Source: CAIWHR01 sp963734055 (GTDB lineage Bacteria; Pseudomonadota; Gammaproteobacteria; Burkholderiales; Casimicrobiaceae). From it: a stretch of 64,000 bases of DNA. The stretch lies in assembly GCA_963734055.1 (NCBI GenBank), contig CAVTFQ010000003.1:124001-188000 (forward strand), written 5' to 3'. Of the stretch, positions 7,943 through 17,263 are shown piece by piece. Position numbers and translations under genes: made by a program. How positions within the stretch are numbered: position 1 is the first letter of the stretch; each line of letters opens with the position of its first letter. The notes beneath the pieces are model-generated. The model was not told where the DNA came from and ran no database searches. It saw only the letters and a program-made list of their open reading frames with translations.

Positions 7943-8983
7943 ATGTACGAATCCTTCTACCGGCTCACCGGCAAGCCCTTCCAGCTCAACCCCGACCCGT
8001 CCTTCTACTACGGCAGCCGGGGTCACAAGCGCGCATTCGCGTACCTCGAGTACGGGCTCTACCAGAGCGAGGGATTCATCGTCATCACCGGCGAGATCGG
8101 CGCCGGCAAGACGACGATCGTGCGGAGTCTCCTCGAGCAGCTCGATCCCGCCAAGGTCGTCGCCGCCCAGCTCGTGAGCACGCAGCTCGAGGCGGACGAC
8201 CTGCTGCGCGCCGTGGGAACGGCGTTCGGGCTGCCGGTCAAGGCGGTCGACAAGGCGATCCTGCTCGCGTCGCTGGAAGCGTTCCTGTGCCAGCTCGCGA
8301 TCGACAGGAAGCGCGCGCTCCTGATCGTCGACGAGGCGCAGAACCTGCCGCCCCGCGCGATCGAGGAGCTGCGCATGCTGTCGAACTTCCAGTTCGGTGA
8401 CCAGGCGCTGCTGCAGAGCTTCCTCGTCGGCCAGCCGGAGCTCCGCGCGATGATGCAGCGCCCTCAGATGCAGCAACTCCGCCAGCGCGTGATCGCGTCG
8501 TATCACCTGGGTCCGCTCGACCGGACGGAGACGCAGGCGTACATCGAGCACCGGCTGAAGCGCGTCGGCTGGGCCAGCGATCCGACGTTCGAGCCGGGCT
8601 GCTTCGACCTGATCCACGAGCTCACCGGAGGGATTCCGCGGCGGATCAACACGCTCTGCAACCGCGTCCTGCTCGCGACGTTCTTGGCCGAGAAGCACGC
8701 GGTCGGCACGGGCGACGTGCAGACGATCGCCCGCGAGATTCGCGAGGAGATGGGGGCGGACGCCGCGCTCGCGCCGATGGCCGTCGTGCAGACCGATGCG
8801 GGCGCCTTGTCCGAAGCGGCTGCGCGGACGCGGGTCGACCCTTCCGTGTGGCACAAGCATTTCCACCATATCGAGGAACGGATCGATCGCCTCGAAGCGA
8901 CGGTCGGCGCGGCCGTCGATCTGCTGCACACGCTGCTCCACCCGGAAAAGGCGTCGAAGCCGGGCCCGCCGAAGGGACGCTGA
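7943..8983 (+). CDS. XrtA-associated AAA ATPase (ExeA/GspA-like)
   Basis: A 346-residue ATPase starting MYESFYRLTGKPFQLNPDPSFYY, the typical start of this family. It has a Walker A motif (GEIGAGKTT at about 50-58) and a Walker B motif (ALLIVDEAQNLP at about 128-139). A sensor-type segment follows (LRMLSNFQFGDQALLQSFLVGQPEL), then an arginine-rich helical region. In related GspA/ExeA proteins the ATPase helps assemble secretion complexes across the cell wall; here a role in assembling the export machinery is inferred. The C-terminal 100 residues are charged and helical, without an evident peptidoglycan-binding domain. Its stop overlaps the next start (TGATG). Confidence 0.95.
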   Translation: MYESFYRLTGKPFQLNPDPSFYYGSRGHKRAFAYLEYGLYQSEGFIVITGEIGAGKTTIVRSLLEQLDPAKVVAAQLVSTQLEADDLLRAVGTAFGLPVKAVDKAILLASLEAFLCQLAIDRKRALLIVDEAQNLPPRAIEELRMLSNFQFGDQALLQSFLVGQPELRAMMQRPQMQQLRQRVIASYHLGPLDRTETQAYIEHRLKRVGWASDPTFEPGCFDLIHELTGGIPRRINTLCNRVLLATFLAEKHAVGTGDVQTIAREIREEMGADAALAPMAVVQTDAGALSEAAARTRVDPSVWHKHFHHIEERIDRLEATVGAAVDLLHTLLHPEKASKPGPPKGR

Positions 8984-10224
8984 TGAATGCCGCCGGGCCG
9001 CCCCGAGGACGTCCGCGCGAAGAGGGCCAAGGCCAGGCCCGGAGGCCGGGGCCCATCGCCTGCATCGTCGGGGCGCGGCCGAACTACATGAAGGCAGCGC
9101 CGCTCGTGCGCGCGTTCGCCGCCCGCGCCGAGCTGCCGTCCGTCGTCCTGATCCACACGGGCCAGCACTACGACGTCGCGATGAACGAGCGCCTGTTCGC
9201 GGACCTGGAGCTGCCGGCGCCGGATCTCAACCTCGAGGTCGGCTCGGCCTCGCATGCGGTGCAGACCGCCGAGATCATGCGCCGCTTCGAGCCGGTGCTC
9301 GACGAGCTCGCGCCTGCCTGCGTGGTCGTCGTCGGCGACGTGAACTCGACGCTCGCGTGCAGTCTCGTGGCCGCGAAGAAGCGCACGCCCGTCGTCCACG
9401 TCGAAGCGGGATTGCGCAGCTTCGACCGCGACATGCCGGAGGAAATCAATCGCGTGCTGACGGACCAGATCGCCGATCTGCTGTTCACGACCGAGCGCTC
9501 GGCGGCGGACAATCTGGCGCGTGAGGGCATCGCGCCGGAGCGCGTGCGCTTCGTCGGCAACGTGATGATCGACTCGCTCTTTCATCACCGGCCGCGCGCG
9601 ATCGCGCCGTCCCAAACGCTGGCCCGGGCCGGCATTCCGGCCGACTTCCTGGGCGACGGCCGATTCGGCGCCGTGACGCTGCATCGCCCGTCCAACGTCG
9701 ACGACCGCGAAGCGCTGCGCGAGTCGCTCGCGCTCCTCCGCGACGTCGCGCGGCGACTGCCGCTCGTGTGGCCCGTGCATCCGCGCACTCGCGCCAACAT
9801 CGACCGGTTCGGGTTCGCGCCGCTCGTCGCCGACGCGCGCATCGCGCTCCTGCCGCCCCAGGGCTACCTCGAGATGCTGGGACTTCTCGCGCGAGCGACG
9901 CTCGTGCTGACCGATTCGGGTGGCATCCAGGAGGAGACGACGGCGCTCGCCGTGCCCTGCCTCACGATGCGCGAGAACACGGAACGTCCGATCACGGTCG
10001 AGCAGGGCACGAACACGATCGTCGGCCGCGATCGTGCGCGCGCCTGCGCATGCGCCGACGAGATCCTGCGCGCCGGCGGCAAGCGCGGGCGCACGCCCGA
10101 GCTCTGGGATGGGCGGGCGGCCGAGCGGATCGCCATCGATCTCGCGGCCTGGCTCGGCACCCGTGCGCAGCCGCCGGCGGATGCGCCGGAGCCGGTCGGC
10201 GCCGGCACCCTGGACGAGATGTGA
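8983..10224 (+). CDS. wecB: UDP-N-acetylglucosamine 2-epimerase (non-hydrolysing)
   Basis: The enzyme interconverts UDP-GlcNAc and UDP-ManNAc in the cytoplasm. After a charged 25-residue leader the family core appears: CIVGARPNYMKAAPL, LIHTGQHYD, VVVGDVNSTLACSLVAAKK, HVEAGLRSFDRDMPEEINRVLTDQIADLLFTTE, and near the end LTDSGGIQEETTALAVPCLTMRENTERPITVEQGTN. The ATG at 8983 overlaps the ATPase stop. At 413 residues it is slightly longer than the usual 370-390 because of both tails. The final TGA (10222-10224) lies within the left end of a 196-bp repeat element, so the element may have replaced the native stop. Confidence 0.96.
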   Translation: MNAAGPPRGRPREEGQGQARRPGPIACIVGARPNYMKAAPLVRAFAARAELPSVVLIHTGQHYDVAMNERLFADLELPAPDLNLEVGSASHAVQTAEIMRRFEPVLDELAPACVVVVGDVNSTLACSLVAAKKRTPVVHVEAGLRSFDRDMPEEINRVLTDQIADLLFTTERSAADNLAREGIAPERVRFVGNVMIDSLFHHRPRAIAPSQTLARAGIPADFLGDGRFGAVTLHRPSNVDDREALRESLALLRDVARRLPLVWPVHPRTRANIDRFGFAPLVADARIALLPPQGYLEMLGLLARATLVLTDSGGIQEETTALAVPCLTMRENTERPITVEQGTNTIVGRDRARACACADEILRAGGKRGRTPELWDGRAAERIAIDLAAWLGTRAQPPADAPEPVGAGTLDEM

Positions 10225-10414
10225 ACATTCGATACGTCGGTTGTGCGGTCGTCATTCCCGCGAACGCGGGAATCCAGCGACTTTGGGTCATTGCAGACGA
10301 CAGTCCACGTCGCTGGGTCCCCGCGTCCGCGGGGACGACGAAGAATGCATGCCCGCGAAGGCGGCCACGTCCGGAACGACGTGGAGTTGCGCAACGTAAT
10401 TGCAATTCACGATA
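10219..10414 (+). repeat. 196-bp REPIN-like element, copy A
   Basis: It starts TGTGAACATTC at 10220 and ends just before CTAG at 10415-10418. The tetramer 200 bases earlier (10215-10218) is CGAG, one change from CTAG. It contains the two signature hairpins: ATTCCCGCG-AA-CGCGGGAAT near 10253 and GTCCCCGCG-TC-CGCGGGGAC near 10318. The right end is degenerate. It separates wecB from the deacetylase gene, whose ATG is 11 bases beyond the CTAG. Confidence 0.8.
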
Positions 10415-10428
10415 CTAGAAAACGCGCG

Positions 10429-11289
10429 ATGAACCCCCGCAACGCGTCCGCCGGCGCCATCATCAACGCGCTCACGATCGACGTCGAGGACTATTTCCAG
10501 GTCTCGGCGTTCGCGCCGCACGTGCCGCGGACATCGTGGGACTCGATGCCGTGCCGTGTCGAGCGGAACATCGACCGCATCCTGGAGCTGCTCGCGGAGG
10601 CGGAAGTGTCCGCGACGTTCTTCGCGCTGGGCTGGATCGCGGAGCGCTACCCCGGGATGGTCCGCCGCGTCGTCGAGGCCGGCCACGAGCTCGCGAGCCA
10701 CGGCTACGAGCATCGTCGCGCGACCGATCAGGGCTACGGCGAGTTCCTGGCCGACATCCGGCTCGCGAAGGCGGTGCTCGAGGACATCGCGGGCGCTCCC
10801 GTTCGCGGGTATCGCGCGCCGAGCTTCTCGATCGGGCCGCGCAACCGGTGGGCCTTCGAATGCATCGCGGACGCGGGCTACCGCTACAGCTCGAGCCTCT
10901 ATCCGATACGGCACGATCACTACGGCGCCCCGGGCGGTGAGCGCTTCGCGCACGAGGTCCACACCGGGCTGCTCGAGGTGCCGATCGCCACGGTGCGCGT
11001 CCTGCGGTCGACGTGGCCCGCAGGCGGTGGCGGTTACTTCCGGCTGCTGCCGTACCGGATCTCGCGCTGGTCGCTCCGCCGCATCAACGACGCCGACGGC
11101 CATCCGGCGATGTTCTACTTCCATCCGTGGGAGCTCGATCCCGAGCAGCCGCGCGTCCCGGGCCCCGGCGCCAAGGCGCGGTTTCGCCACTATCTCAACC
11201 TCGAACGGATGGAGTCGCGCCTGCGGCGGCTCGTCGCCGATTTCCGGTGGGACCGCGTCGACCGCATCTTCCTGAATGGCGGCGAATGA
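10429..11289 (+). CDS. XrtA-system polysaccharide deacetylase (NodB domain, DUF3473 tail)
   Basis: A 286-residue protein with the NodB fold. ALTIDVEDYFQVSAF carries the catalytic and metal aspartates, ASHGYEH is the metal-binding SHxxxxH-type motif, and YRAPSFSIGPRN follows. The C-terminal third (WPAGGGGYFRLLPYRISRWSLRRIN...FYFHPWELDPEQPR) is the DUF3473 extension found in the deacetylase of EpsH-type loci. It lacks a signal peptide. It probably removes N-acetyl groups from a glycan intermediate; the substrate is not determined. Its stop overlaps the ATG of the FemAB-like gene (ATGA). Confidence 0.95.
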   Translation: MNPRNASAGAIINALTIDVEDYFQVSAFAPHVPRTSWDSMPCRVERNIDRILELLAEAEVSATFFALGWIAERYPGMVRRVVEAGHELASHGYEHRRATDQGYGEFLADIRLAKAVLEDIAGAPVRGYRAPSFSIGPRNRWAFECIADAGYRYSSSLYPIRHDHYGAPGGERFAHEVHTGLLEVPIATVRVLRSTWPAGGGGYFRLLPYRISRWSLRRINDADGHPAMFYFHPWELDPEQPRVPGPGAKARFRHYLNLERMESRLRRLVADFRWDRVDRIFLNGGE

Positions 11290-12365
11290 TGGGAGCCGCG
11301 ACCGAAGCGGTGCCTCGCCTCGGGTGCGCTGCCGCACCCCTCGTCGTTCGCGACGTCGCGCCGGGTGACGCCGAGCGGTGGGACGCTTTCGTCGGGCGCT
11401 GCCCGGAGGCGACGTTCTTCCACCGCATCGGCTGGCGTGGCATCCTCGAGGACGACTTCCGCCATCGGACGCACTATCGGCTGGCCGAGCGTGGCGGCGA
11501 GATCGCCGGCGTTCTCCCGCTTGCGGAGGTGAAGAGCCGCCTGTTCGGTCACGCGCTCGTGTCGCTGCCGTTCTGCGTCTACGGAGGACCGGCGTCGAGC
11601 GACGCGGCGGCCGAGCGGGCGCTCGTCGACGCCGCGGTCGAGCTCGCGCGCACGCTTGGCGTCGAGCACCTCGAGCTCCGCAATCGAGTGCCGAAATGTC
11701 CCGGGTGGCCGCGGCAGGATCTCTACGTGACGTTCCGGCGCGAGCTCGCGGCCGACGCCGAAGCGAACCTGCTCGCGGTCCCGCGCAAGCAGCGCGCGAT
11801 GGTCCGCAAGGGAATCCGCAACGGGCTGCGGGCCGAGACCGACTCGTCGGTCGACCGTTTCTTCGCGTTGTACGCGGACAACATGCACCGCCACGGCACG
11901 CCGCCGTTCGCGAAGGCGTACTTTGCGCGCCTGCGCGAGGTCTTCGGCGACGACTGCGAGGTGCTCGTCGTCACGACGGCGGAAGGCCGGCCCGTGAGCG
12001 GCGTGATGAGCTTCCGGTTCCGCGACGAGGTGCTCCCGTATTACGCCGGCGACACGGCGGAGGCGCGCGAGCTCGCCGCCAACGACTTCAAGTACTGGGA
12101 AGTCATGCGCCGCGCGTGCGAGCGCGGCGCGCGCGTGTTCGATTACGGCCGCAGCAAGCGCGGCACGGGATCGTTCGACTTCAAGAAGAACTGGGGATTC
12201 GAGCCCGGGCCGTTGTCGTACGAATTCAACCTGCTCCGGCGGGCGACGATTCCGCAGAACAATCCGCTGAACCCCCGCTATCGGGCGATGATCGGCCTCT
12301 GGCAACGGCTGCCGATCGGCGTCGCCAACGCACTCGGGCCGCACATCGTGCGCAACCTGGGCTGA
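11286..12365 (+). CDS. FemAB-like acyl/peptidyl transferase, PEP-CTERM system-associated
   Basis: A 359-residue protein of the FemAB/GNAT superfamily. It has two acyltransferase halves: an N-terminal one (WDAFVGRCPEATFFHRIGWRGILEDDF), and a C-terminal one with a conserved NMHRHGTPPFAKAYFARL segment and YYAGDTAEARELAANDFKYWEVMRRACERGARVFDYGRSKRGTGSFDFKKNWGFEP. FemAB enzymes add amino acids from charged tRNA to peptidoglycan precursors; in EpsH-type loci the relatives are thought to aminoacylate or acylate the polysaccharide or a carrier, which is unproven. It is coupled upstream to the deacetylase by overlap, and the exosortase gene starts 3 bases after its stop. Confidence 0.93.
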   Translation: MMGAATEAVPRLGCAAAPLVVRDVAPGDAERWDAFVGRCPEATFFHRIGWRGILEDDFRHRTHYRLAERGGEIAGVLPLAEVKSRLFGHALVSLPFCVYGGPASSDAAAERALVDAAVELARTLGVEHLELRNRVPKCPGWPRQDLYVTFRRELAADAEANLLAVPRKQRAMVRKGIRNGLRAETDSSVDRFFALYADNMHRHGTPPFAKAYFARLREVFGDDCEVLVVTTAEGRPVSGVMSFRFRDEVLPYYAGDTAEARELAANDFKYWEVMRRACERGARVFDYGRSKRGTGSFDFKKNWGFEPGPLSYEFNLLRRATIPQNNPLNPRYRAMIGLWQRLPIGVANALGPHIVRNLG

Positions 12366-12368
12366 CCG

Positions 12369-13941
12369 ATGGCGACGCTCGTCGATCGCAACGGTATCGG
12401 GGAACCCGGTCGCGGAAGCGTGCTCGTTCGGTACGCCCCGCTGCTCGCCATGAGCCTTGCGATCGTGGGCGTGCTTCTGGTCTACCGCGACACGGCCGAG
12501 TCGATCGTCGCCATCTGGATCCGCAGCGAGACGTTCGCGCACGGCTTCGTCGTCATTCCCATCTGCCTTTGGCTCGGGTGGCGCAAGCGCGCGGAGCTCG
12601 CGTCGGCGACGGCCGCCCCCTGGTGGCCCGGCCTGGTCGTGGTGCTGCTTGCCGGAGCCTTGTGGCTCGTGACCTCGCTTGCGGACGTGCTGGGCGTGAA
12701 GCAGTTCGCCCTGGCGTTCATGCTGCAGGCAGCGGTCATTTCGGTGCTGGGCCCGAGAGTCGCCCGCGTTCTCGCCCTGCCCCTCGGATTCCTGCTGTTC
12801 GCGGTCCCGGCGGGCGAATTTCTGGTGCCCGTGATGATCGACAGGACCGCGGACTTCACGGTCGCGGCTTTGCGCCTCTCGGGCGTGCCGGTCTACCGGG
12901 AAGGAAATGTCTTCACCATTCCGTCGGGCAACTGGTCGGTCGTCGAGGCATGCAGCGGAGTACGCTACCTCATCGCGTCGGTCATGGTGGGCGTCCTCTA
13001 CGCGGCGATTGCCTATCGGAGCTGGACGCGGAGGATCGTGTTCGTTGCTGCATCGATCATCGTCCCCGTGATTGCGAACTGGCTGCGGGCCTACATGATT
13101 GTCATGATCGGCCATCTTTCCAACAACAGGCTCGCGGTCGGCGTCGATCACATCATCTACGGCTGGGTCTTCTTCGGCCTCGTGATGCTGCTCCTGTTCT
13201 GGGCCGGATCCTGGTGGGCGCAGGCGGAAGCGCCGATCCCGGATCGTGCCGCCGGCGGAACGGCGCATGCGAACGCCGGACCGAGGCTGGGTGCGGCGCC
13301 GTCGCGGTTCTACGCGGCCGCCGTCGCCGCAATTGCCGTCGCCGCGCTGTGGCGCCCGGTCGAAGTCTTCTTCGAAGGCGCGCCGGTGGCGCCGGTGCCG
13401 GCGCTGGCCGCGCTTCCGGCCGAGCGTGGATGGAGTCCTCTCGAACAAGCCCCATTCGATTGGCGGCCGGATTACTCGGGCTTCGCCGCAGTGTCGCAGG
13501 AGGGCTTTTCCCGCGACGGCATTCCGGCCGGCGTTTTCGTCGCCTTGTTTCGTGGCCAGGGCAAAGGCCATGAGCTGATCACCTCCCGCAACGCGCTGGT
13601 CCTGCCGTCGAACCCGCAGTGGCACGAGCTGTCGCATGCGGACACCGAAGTCGACTGGCACGGCCGAAAGGTTGCCGCTGTGCGATCGGAAATCGCAGGA
13701 CGGGGACGGCCGCCTCATCGCCTTCCGGCTGTACTGGATCGACGGGACCCTGACCTCCAGCGACTATGTGGCGAAGGCTCTGCTTGCCTGGTCGAAACTG
13801 CGCGGCCACGGCGGTGATTCGGCGGTCATCGTGAGCTACGCGGCTCCGGCTGCCGGCCGCGATCCGGCGCGGGAGGTGCTGGAGGCGATGGCGCCGCACA
13901 TCGAACACACGCTGCGCTTCGCGCAAACGGGCAAGCGGTGA
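12369..13941 (+). CDS. xrtA: Exosortase A (EpsH) fused to EpsI domain, one-base frameshift at 13702-13705
   Basis: This membrane transpeptidase recognises and cleaves PEP-CTERM tails. It has about eight transmembrane segments within residues 25-280. The catalytic residues are visible: Cys195 in VVEACSGVRYLI, Arg240 in IANWLRAYMI, and His261 in GVDHIIYGWVFFG. Residues from about 300 form a periplasmic EpsI (DUF3485) domain, fused as usual for XrtA. At the GGGG run 13702-13705 one extra base shifts the frame. Taking three G residues, the protein continues GRDGRLIAFRLYWIDGTLTSSDYVAKALLAW to the TGA at 13939-13941. As written, it would end in an unrelated tail at 13817 with the exosortase half intact. 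Confidence 0.93.
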
Positions 13942-15140
13942 ACATGCCTGCTCCGCGGCTCATTGTTCACGTCGTGTACCGATTTGCGGTCGGCGGTCTC
14001 GAGAACGGCGTCGTCAATCTGATCAATCGGCTTCCGGCAGATGCATGGAGCCATGCGATCGTCTCGCTCACCGATGTCGATCCCGAGTTTGCCCGGCGCA
14101 TTCATCGCCGTGACGTGCACGTGACCGCGCTGGGCAAGGGGGCCGGGCATGCCTTCCCTCTTTATCCTGCGCTGTACCGGCTGTTCCGGGAACGCCGGCC
14201 CGCCATCGTCCACACGCGAAATCTCGCTGCGCTCGAGGCCACCGTACCCGCGTGGGCGGCGCGCGTGCCCGTGCGGGTCCACGGCGAGCACGGGCGCGAC
14301 GCGAACGACCCCGACGGCCGCAATGTCCGCCGACAATGGGTCCGCCGGATGTTCCGCCCGTTCGTCACGCGCTACGTCGCGCTTTCATCCGATCTCGAGC
14401 GTTACCTCGAGGGAGCCATCGGCGTGCCGCACGAGCGGATCGAGCAGATCTGCAATGGCGTGGACACGGAGCGCTTTCGGCCCGCGCCCGTCCGTCTCCC
14501 GATCCCGGGCTGCCCGTTTCGCGAGGACGACCTCTGGCTCGTCGGCACCGTGGGGCGCATGGAGCCGGTCAAGGACCAGGCCAACTTCGCGCGGGCCTTC
14601 GCTCGCACGGTGGAGCTGGACCCGGCGGCGCGCCGACGCATGCGGCTCGTGATGGTGGGCGACGGGCCCATGCGGAAGGACGTCGAGTCGATCCTCGGAG
14701 CGGCCGGCGTGCGCGACCTGGCGTGGCTCGCCGGCGAGCGCCACGACGTACCCGAGGTGATGCGCGGACTCGACTGCTTCGTCCTGCCCTCGCTGGCCGA
14801 GGGAGTGTCGAACACGGTGCTCGAGGCCATGGCCTGCGGACTGCCGGTCGTGGCCACGCAGGTCGGCGCCAACCCGGACCTGGTCGCCGAAGGAACGACG
14901 GGAACGCTCGTCCCGGCGGGAGACAGCGAGGCGCTGGCTGCCGCCGTCCTCTCCGTGTTCGCGGATCCGGCGGTCGCCGCGAGCCGGGGGCGGGCAGCGC
15001 GCGCGCGCGCGGAGCAGCGCTTCAGCCTCGAACGGATGGTCGAGCGCTACCACGCACTCTATTCCGAGCTTGTCCAGTCGATTCCGCGAACGCAGCCGGA
15101 AAACGGTGCGGATGTGGCGCGCGGCTCGTTGCGCCAGTAG
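13938..15140 (+). CDS. Glycosyltransferase family 4, PEP-CTERM/EpsH1 system (TIGR03088-like)
   Basis: A 400-residue GT-B transferase. The N-terminal acceptor half begins LIVHVVYRFAVGGLENGVVNLINRLP. The C-terminal donor half has GTVGRMEPVKDQANFARAF, the GDGPMRKDVE motif and the ExxE-type nucleotide-sugar site PSLAEGVSNTVLEAMACGLPVVATQVGANPDLV. It works in the cytoplasm on the lipid-linked unit; sugar donor unknown. The start can be GTG 13938, overlapping the exosortase stop as GTGA, or ATG 13944; translational coupling favours the first. It is followed after 18 bases by amidotransferase 1. Confidence 0.94.
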   Translation: MNMPAPRLIVHVVYRFAVGGLENGVVNLINRLPADAWSHAIVSLTDVDPEFARRIHRRDVHVTALGKGAGHAFPLYPALYRLFRERRPAIVHTRNLAALEATVPAWAARVPVRVHGEHGRDANDPDGRNVRRQWVRRMFRPFVTRYVALSSDLERYLEGAIGVPHERIEQICNGVDTERFRPAPVRLPIPGCPFREDDLWLVGTVGRMEPVKDQANFARAFARTVELDPAARRRMRLVMVGDGPMRKDVESILGAAGVRDLAWLAGERHDVPEVMRGLDCFVLPSLAEGVSNTVLEAMACGLPVVATQVGANPDLVAEGTTGTLVPAGDSEALAAAVLSVFADPAVAASRGRAARARAEQRFSLERMVERYHALYSELVQSIPRTQPENGADVARGSLRQ

Positions 15141-15158
15141 CGCGGGGACCCAAACACC

Positions 15159-17087
15159 ATGTGCGGCATCTGCGGAATTGTCGACACGAGCGACCGGCGG
15201 CCCATCGATCGCTCGCTCGTCGCGCGAATGAACGAGAGCCTGCACCACCGCGGCCCGGACGAGCACGGCGTGCACTTCGAGCCCGGCGTCGGGCTCGGTC
15301 ATCGGCGGCTGTCGATCATCGATGTCTCGACCGGGCAGCAGCCGCTCTACAACGAGGACGGCAGCGTCGTCGTCGTCTACAACGGCGAGATCTACAATTA
15401 TCAGGCGCTGATCCCGGAGCTCACTGCGCTCGGCCACGTGTTCCACACGCGCAGCGATACCGAGGTCGTCGTCCACGCGTGGGAGGCCTGGGGAGCGCAG
15501 TGCGTCACCCGCTTCCGCGGCATGTTCGCGTTCGCGCTGTGGGATCGCAATCGCGAGACGCTGTTCCTTGCGCGTGACCGCCTCGGGGTGAAGCCGCTCC
15601 ATTACGCACTGCTTGGCGACGGCACGCTGCTCTTCGGTTCGGAGCTCAAGGCGCTGCTCGCGCACGGCGGCCTGCCCACCGCGATCGATCCGCACGCGGT
15701 CGAAGAGTATCTCGCGCTCGGGTATGTCCCCGAGCCGCGGACGATCTTTGCCGCCGCGAGGAAGCTTCCCGCTGCCCACACGCTGACGGTGCGCAGGGGG
15801 CGTCCGGTCCCGGAGCCGGCGCGCTACTGGGACCCCTCGTTCACGCTCGACGCGCGGCTCTCGGCACAGGATGCCATTACCGAGCTGACGACGCGCCTCG
15901 ACGATTCCGTTCGCCTGAGGCTCATCTCCGAAGTTCCGCTGGGGGCGTTCCTGTCCGGCGGCGTGGACTCGAGCGCGGTCGTGGCCTCGATGGCGAAGGC
16001 CTCGACCGAGGCTGTGAACACGTGCTCGATCGCATTCGCCGACCCGGCGTTCGACGAGTCGCGTTATGCGCAGATGGTCGCCGACCGTTACCGGACGCGG
16101 CATTTCGTCGACCGCGTGGAGAGCGACGATTTCGACCTGATCGACCTGCTGGCGCGGACCTACGACGAGCCTTATGCCGACAGCTCGGCCATTCCCACCT
16201 ACCGGGTCTGCCAGCTTGCGCGCCGGCACGTGACCGTCGCGCTCTCCGGCGACGGCGGCGACGAGAACTTCGGCGGCTACGGCCGGTATCGCCATCACAT
16301 CGCCGAGGAGCGGGTGCGGGCGGCGCTTCCACTGTCATTGCGGGCGCCACTGTTTGGCGCGCTGGGGCGTGCCTATCCGAAGGCCGACTGGGCGCCGCGG
16401 GTCTTTCGCGCCAAGTCGACCTTCGAGGCGCTCGGCCGCGACACGGTAGCCGCGTACTTCCATGGCGTGTCGATCCTGCGTGACGACATGCGCAGATGCC
16501 TCTACAGCGCTCGCTTCAGGGCGGAGCTTGGGGGATACAACGCGGTCGAGGTGTTCCGGCGCCACGCGGCGATGGCCGGCACCGACGACCCGCTCGCGCT
16601 CGTCCAGTATCTCGATCTCAAGACCTACCTCGTCGGGGACATCAACACCAAGGTCGATCGCGCCAGCATGGCGCACTCGCTCGAGGTGCGCGAGCCGCTG
16701 ATGGATCATCCGCTCGTCGAGTGGCTCGGGCGCCTGCCGTCGTCGTTCAAGGTGCGCGACGGCGAGGGCAAGTGGCTGCTCAAGAAGGCGATGGAGCCGC
16801 GGCTGCCGCGGGAAGTGCTCTACCGACCCAAGATGGGGTTCGCCGTGCCGCTTGCGCGGTGGTTCCGGGGTCCGCTTCGCGAGCGCGTGCGCGAAGCGAT
16901 GACCGGTGACCGCCTGGCGGGCTGCGGCATCTTCGAGCCGGCCTACCTGCAGGCGCTCTTCGATCGCCATCAGTCCGGCGCGCGGGACTACAGCGCGCCG
17001 CTGTGGACGCTGCTGATGTTCGACGCGTTCCTGCGCAATGTCGTCGCCGGGGAGCCCGCGCGCCCGGCGCTCGGGCACGCGGCCTAG
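15159..17087 (+). CDS. XrtA/PEP-CTERM-system amidotransferase 1 (asparagine synthase-like)
   Basis: A 642-residue, two-domain enzyme. It starts MCGICGIV, so Cys2 is the glutaminase nucleophile of a class II amidotransferase, followed by LGHRRLSIID and YNGEIYNYQ. The C-terminal ATP-pyrophosphatase domain has the P-loop LSGGVDSSAVVASMA and LSGDGGDENFGGYGRY. In these loci such proteins are believed to amidate a carboxylate, for example a uronic acid of the polymer, rather than make asparagine; that is inference. The TAG stop is the TAG of a CTAG site at which a repeat element begins. Confidence 0.95.
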   Translation: MCGICGIVDTSDRRPIDRSLVARMNESLHHRGPDEHGVHFEPGVGLGHRRLSIIDVSTGQQPLYNEDGSVVVVYNGEIYNYQALIPELTALGHVFHTRSDTEVVVHAWEAWGAQCVTRFRGMFAFALWDRNRETLFLARDRLGVKPLHYALLGDGTLLFGSELKALLAHGGLPTAIDPHAVEEYLALGYVPEPRTIFAAARKLPAAHTLTVRRGRPVPEPARYWDPSFTLDARLSAQDAITELTTRLDDSVRLRLISEVPLGAFLSGGVDSSAVVASMAKASTEAVNTCSIAFADPAFDESRYAQMVADRYRTRHFVDRVESDDFDLIDLLARTYDEPYADSSAIPTYRVCQLARRHVTVALSGDGGDENFGGYGRYRHHIAEERVRAALPLSLRAPLFGALGRAYPKADWAPRVFRAKSTFEALGRDTVAAYFHGVSILRDDMRRCLYSARFRAELGGYNAVEVFRRHAAMAGTDDPLALVQYLDLKTYLVGDINTKVDRASMAHSLEVREPLMDHPLVEWLGRLPSSFKVRDGEGKWLLKKAMEPRLPREVLYRPKMGFAVPLARWFRGPLRERVREAMTGDRLAGCGIFEPAYLQALFDRHQSGARDYSAPLWTLLMFDAFLRNVVAGEPARPALGHAA

Positions 17088-17253
17088 GTGTCAATGGTCA
17101 ACACGTTGTCTCCACGACGAATGCGCCGGTCGCATGCATTCTCCGTCGTCCCCGCGACGGCGGGGACCCAGTGACGTGGGACTGTCGCCTGCAATGGCAC
17201 AAGTCACTGGATTCCCGCGTTCGCGGGAATGACGACGTCTTGAACGTTCACCC
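17088..17253 (-). repeat. REPIN-like element, copy B (inverted, 166 bp)
   Basis: Bounded by CTAG at 17084-17087 and 17254-17257. The left end TGTCAATGGTCAACACGTTG is the usual right end in inverted orientation, and the right end GAACGTTCA is the usual left end. Both hairpins are present, one with the damaged arm CCCCGCGACGGCGGGG near 17150 and the other CCCGCGTTCGCGGG near 17213. It is about 30 bp shorter than full copies. The left CTAG provides the stop codon of amidotransferase 1, and the right CTAG lies 6 bases before the ATG of the next gene. Confidence 0.8.
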
Positions 17254-17263
17254 CTAGGGTCCG

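Noticed and set aside
11190..13718. 842-codon minus-strand open frame opposite FemAB and exosortase
   Set aside because: Composition of a shadow frame (His/Arg/Asp/Glu repeats) and no domain; the plus-strand genes have catalytic motifs.
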